Source: Massilia sp. CF038 (GTDB lineage Bacteria > Pseudomonadota > Gammaproteobacteria > Burkholderiales > Burkholderiaceae_D). From it: 64,000 bases of DNA. The stretch lies in assembly GCF_900129765.1 (NCBI RefSeq), contig NZ_FQWU01000001.1, forward strand, positions 1,736,001 to 1,800,000, given 5' to 3'. The translations under genes and the position numbers were made by a program. Positions within the stretch are counted from its first letter, which is position 1, and each line of letters opens with the position of its first letter. Shown in pieces: positions 61,311-64,000 of this stretch. The notes below the pieces were generated by a model. It had not been told where the DNA came from, searched no databases, and worked only from the letters and a program-made list of their open reading frames with translations.

Positions 61311-61658
61311 ATGCAGGTCGCCAAAGTGCGCGCCGAGGCCGAAAAAGATTTGCCGACCTTGACCAAGGCCGAGCTGGCCGAACTGCTGTTCGAGCAGGTC
61401 GGACTGAACAAGCGCGAAGCCAAAGATATGGTCGAAACGTTTTTCGATGAAATCCGCAATGCGCTCGAGCGCGGCGAGGCGGTCAAGCTGTCCGGTTTCG
61501 GCAATTTTCAGCTGCGCGACAAGCCGCAGCGGCCCGGGCGCAATCCTAAAACCGGAGAAGAAATACCGATTACGGCGCGCCGGGTCGTCACCTTCCATGC
61601 GAGCCAGAAGCTCAAAGGAATGGTCGAAGAAACCAGCCCGCTGTCCCGTGTCGTCTAG
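61311..61658 (+). CDS. ihfA: Integration host factor alpha subunit
   Basis: A 115-aa DNA-bending protein that acts as a heterodimer with Ihf[41 protein letters not shown] and [19 protein letters not shown] are the family core, including the proline that kinks DNA. The first ATG (61311) lacks a ribosome site. The frame stays open upstream to 61230, and an ATT at 61245 lies 7 nt after AGGG, giving [20 protein letters not shown] as N-terminus. A rare ATT start is therefore possible; E. coli IhfA starts close to TLTKAEM, so the extension would be lineage-specific. The MerR gene follows 19 bp on. Confidence 0.95.
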   Translation: MQVAKVRAEAEKDLPTLTKAELAELLFEQVGLNKREAKDMVETFFDEIRNALERGEAVKLSGFGNFQLRDKPQRPGRNPKTGEEIPITARRVVTFHASQKLKGMVEETSPLSRVV

Positions 61659-61677
61659 CCTGCTCTAAAAGCGCCCT

Positions 61678-62085
61678 ATGAACGATCGTGCAAGCAAGAC
61701 CGATCTGATTGTGTTGCCGGCCATTCCGGCCAAACGGTATTTCACGATCGGTGAAGTGAGCGAGTTGTGCGGCGTCAAACCCCACGTACTGCGCTACTGG
61801 GAGCAGGAATTTACCCAGCTAAAGCCGGTCAAACGACGCGGCAACCGCCGCTATTATCAGCACCACGAGGTGCTGCTGATTCGCCGCATCCGCGAACTGC
61901 TGTATGAGCAGGGCTTTACCATCAGCGGCGCACGCAACAAGCTCGATACCCGCCACGGCGAAGGCGCACCCGACGACGTTGGCGCTGCCGATGCGCACGA
62001 GGCCTCGCCCGAGTTCCTGGCCGGTCCCGACATGGCCACCCTGCGGGCCGAACTGAGCGCGATCCTCGCCCTGCTCAAGGGCTGA
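61678..62085 (+). CDS. MerR-family transcriptional regulator
   Basis: A 135-aa regulator. The N-terminal winged helix (about 18-90) is clear: KRYFTIGEVSELCGVKPHVL, RYWEQEFTQLKPVKRRGNRR and YYQHHEVLLIRRIRELLYEQ. The rest is a short acidic tail (GEGAPDDVGAADAHE) without the metal-binding cysteines of CueR/ZntR types. This gene follows ihfA in many beta- and gammaproteobacteria, though its target is unknown. No MerR-type promoter is visible next to it. Confidence 0.9.
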   Translation: MNDRASKTDLIVLPAIPAKRYFTIGEVSELCGVKPHVLRYWEQEFTQLKPVKRRGNRRYYQHHEVLLIRRIRELLYEQGFTISGARNKLDTRHGEGAPDDVGAADAHEASPEFLAGPDMATLRAELSAILALLKG

Positions 62086-62301
62086 TTACAACCCCACGTC
62101 CAGCACACGCCGGCTGCATCTGCTTGGCGTGCGGCCGCCGGATCAGCGATAATCTCTGCGCACGCCAAAATGCCGTGTTTCGATATGCACGTGTGTTTGT
62201 ATAAAACAATCAGAGTGCTAGAATACCAAGGGATGCGCAGTGCCGGGCGTGGGGTTGGCCTCGGGCTCTTTCCTGTGACAGGGAAAATTTAAGGGAAGAC
62301 A

Positions 62302-62934
62302 ATGATACGCGTTGCCATTTGTGACGATCACCAGATAGTAAGAGCAGGATTCAAACAGATTTTTTCGTCTTCCGATGACTTTGAGGTCGTTGCTGAAGGC
62401 GCTACCGGGCGCGAAGCGCTCGATATCGCACGCCGCGAAATTTGCGACGTGCTGTTGCTCGATATTGCCATGCCCGACCAGAGCGGCATCGATATCCTGC
62501 GTACCATCCGTCAGGGCCAGCCCAATCTGCCGGTGCTGATTTTGTCCGGCTACCCGGCGCAGCAGTACGCGCTGAATTTGTTCAAGATGGGCGCCAACGG
62601 CTACCTGAACAAGGAGTGCGAAGCGGACGAACTCAAAACCGCGGTACGCACCGTGTTCCAGGGCCGCCGCTACGTCAGTTCCACTGTCGGCGAACTGCTG
62701 GCGCAAAGCTTCGACCGTGATCCGAGCACGGCGCTGCACACCGAGCTGTCGGACCGCGAGTTCCAGGTCTTCTTGCGCCTGGCCAAGGGTGCGACGGTGT
62801 CCGACATCGGCGTGGCCTTGTCCCTGTCCATCAAGACCGTCTCCACCTACCGTACACGTATCATGGAAAAAATGGGATTGCAGTCGAACAGCGACCTGAC
62901 CTATTACGCCATGAAAAACAATCTGCTCGACTAA
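62302..62934 (+). CDS. NarL/FixJ-type response regulator
   Basis: A 210-aa two-component regulator. Receiver domain (about 1-120) with acidic pocket D8-D9, phosphate-acceptor D54 in LLLDIAMPD, Ser in LILSGY and Lys in GYLNKEC. The C-terminal LuxR helix-turn-helix (about 146-205) includes TELSDREFQVFLRLAKG and SLSIKTVSTYRTRIMEKMGL. AGGGAAGACA precedes the ATG. A histidine kinase of the matching (HisKA_3) type is encoded 128 bp downstream, so they are probably partners. The 216-bp gap upstream of this gene shows no gene; its only note is A/T-rich sequence around 62195-62225. Confidence 0.93.
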   Translation: MIRVAICDDHQIVRAGFKQIFSSSDDFEVVAEGATGREALDIARREICDVLLLDIAMPDQSGIDILRTIRQGQPNLPVLILSGYPAQQYALNLFKMGANGYLNKECEADELKTAVRTVFQGRRYVSSTVGELLAQSFDRDPSTALHTELSDREFQVFLRLAKGATVSDIGVALSLSIKTVSTYRTRIMEKMGLQSNSDLTYYAMKNNLLD

Positions 62935-63062
62935 TTGTCCCCGCGGCCGGCACACGCCAGCGGCCGCTGTTTTTCCCCCTCACAGATGTGCTTGGCTGCA
63001 GCCAGGCAAGGTCCGGACTATAATTGCCTCTCGCTGAGTGTGCGGAGCGCAAAGGATCCTGG

Positions 63063-64000
63063 ATGTATTTCACCATCGACCCACCCCTGAAGGCGGGACT
63101 GCCGTTCTACAAGACCGCTGTGGCACTGTTCTGCGTGCTGCTGCTGGTGGCGAACGGGGTGAGTCTGTTCCATAACTACGGATCGCTGAACGCGGCTAAC
63201 CGCCTGCAAAGCAAGACCGCGCTCGTCACTGACAAGGTGCAATACCTGAACGTGCTGGTCATGGATGCGGAAACCAGCTTGCGCGGCTACTTCCTGTCCG
63301 GCTCCGAGGTGTACCTGGGGCCGCTGCGCACGGCCACCAGCAAGATCGACGATCAGTTCGATGAGCTTGGCGTGCTGGTGGCCGACAGCGCGTCCCAGCG
63401 CAAGAACCTGGCGCAGCTACGCACCCTCGTCAAGCGCAAGCTGGAAAACATGGAACAGGTGCTGGAGGTGTACCAGAAGGGTGGCCTGAACGATGTGGTG
63501 GCCATTGCCGCCACCAGCGACAGCAAGTTCCTGCTCGATGAAATTCGTTTTCAAGTGGTGATCATGGTGCAGGAGCAAACAGAATTGCTTGCTGCCCGCC
63601 GCGCCGCGTTTGACAAGGAGCACCGCAATGCCGTCATGCTGGGCATTGGCATCAACGTGCTGGCGGTGCTGGTGCTGGGCCTGTTCTATCGGCTGATCCG
63701 GCGCGGTTATTATGAGCGCGTGGCCAGCGCCCAGGCACTGCGCAACGCCAACGAAAACCTGGAATCGATGGTGGTGGTGCGCACCGAGCAGCTGTCGGTG
63801 CTGTCGCGCCACCTGATCCGCGTGAGCGAGGAAGAAAAGGCGCGCCTGGCGCGCGAGCTGCACGACGAGCTGGGCGCCAACCTGACGGCTATTAACATTG
63901 ACTTGAACGCGGTGGCGGACACGCTGCGGCCTGTGCAGCCCGCGCTGGCGGCCATGCTCGACCGCGCACGCGGCACCCTGGTCGATACGGTGGAACTGAA
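63063..64000 (+). CDS. CHASE3-domain sensor histidine kinase (3' end cut off)
   Basis: The first 312 residues are visible and the frame is open at the window end. TM1 (about 17-37; KTAVALFCVLLLVANGVSLF), a periplasmic CHASE3 domain (about 38-185; DAETSLRGYFLSGSEVYLGP is typical), TM2 (about 190-212; LGIGINVLAVLVLGLFY), a coiled-coil (about 218-250) and the dimerisation/phosphoacceptor region with ARELHDELGANLTAIN (His267), the HisKA_3 H-box. The ATPase domain lies outside. AAAGGATC precedes the ATG. It partners the upstream NarL-type regulator by type and proximity. Confidence 0.92.
   Translation, partial: MYFTIDPPLKAGLPFYKTAVALFCVLLLVANGVSLFHNYGSLNAANRLQSKTALVTDKVQYLNVLVMDAETSLRGYFLSGSEVYLGPLRTATSKIDDQFDELGVLVADSASQRKNLAQLRTLVKRKLENMEQVLEVYQKGGLNDVVAIAATSDSKFLLDEIRFQVVIMVQEQTELLAARRAAFDKEHRNAVMLGIGINVLAVLVLGLFYRLIRRGYYERVASAQALRNANENLESMVVVRTEQLSVLSRHLIRVSEEEKARLARELHDELGANLTAINIDLNAVADTLRPVQPALAAMLDRARGTLVDTVEL

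Noticed and set aside
62086-62301. A tRNA or other RNA gene after the MerR gene
   Set aside because: I looked for a T-loop (GTTCGA-type) and acceptor pairing and found none; nothing supported in this gap.
1-64000. Insertion sequences, prophage or integrated elements
   Set aside because: No transposase, integrase or phage gene was seen; the only mobile-type DNA is the short palindromic repeats.

Overview
The window is high-G+C DNA from a betaproteobacterium of the order Burkholderiales, most likely Oxalobacteraceae (Massilia/Telluria/Duganella-like). This assignment is an inference. It rests on the DUF3460 gene, the thrS-infC-rpmI-rplT-pheST-ihfA-merR order, a PEP-CTERM protein and an aryl polyene locus. 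No identity search was possible.

Layout. 1-5157: recB (cut by the window edge) and recD of the RecBCD nuclease. 5248-16427: mixed chromosomal genes, namely a penicillin-binding endopeptidase, a sulfate-binding protein, an acetyltransferase, a MepK-like lipoprotein, a tRNA-like element, DUF3460, half of an amino-acid ABC importer, a PAS-GGDEF-EAL protein, ETF-ubiquinone oxidoreductase and a short-chain dehydrogenase. 16666-33429: a 19-gene, same-strand, mostly start/stop-overlapping aryl polyene (APE)-type pigment operon. It has two acyl carrier proteins, two active ketosynthases, a chain-length-factor-like half ketosynthase, a ketoreductase, two dehydratase domains, an ATP-dependent starter ligase, an ammonia-lyase, a methyltransferase, a glycosyltransferase, two acyltransferases, a thioesterase, LolA-like, MMPL and lipoprotein transport parts, and a phosphopantetheinyl transferase to activate the carriers.

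33405-46702: a secreted protein, a beta-lactamase-fold lipoprotein, a PAS-LuxR regulator, 3-oxoacid CoA transferase (scoAB), and a BlaI-type control module. The module comprises BlaI, an M56 sensor protease fused to a TonB C-terminal domain, a stand-alone copy of that domain, and a divergent SIMPL-domain protein. Three matching palindromes (TAGAC-N6-GTCTA) overlie recognisable promoters. Then come dctA, 3-hydroxybutyrate dehydrogenase (with scoAB it makes a ketone-body/PHB breakdown route), an alpha/beta hydrolase, a RidA-like protein and relA.

46845-53915: an MCE-type lipid transporter lacking an ATPase gene, a lipoprotein, a 0.5-kb repeat array, a methyltransferase, a small membrane protein, a thioredoxin-reductase-like flavoprotein, a cation efflux protein and a PEP-CTERM protein. 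53958-62085: tRNA-Val and the translation block thrS, infC (ATA start), rpmI, rplT, pheS, pheT, ihfA and a MerR regulator. 62302-64000: a response regulator and the start of a CHASE3 histidine kinase.

A dispersed family of GC-rich inverted repeats (core CTCGCGAAGGCGGGG or CTCGCGCAGGCGGGG) occurs in at least five intergenic places. The most interesting candidate for an undescribed system is the BlaI/M56-TonB/SIMPL regulon. The non-standard start of infC, the possible one of ihfA, and the tRNA-like element with an abnormal anticodon arm are the next most interesting.
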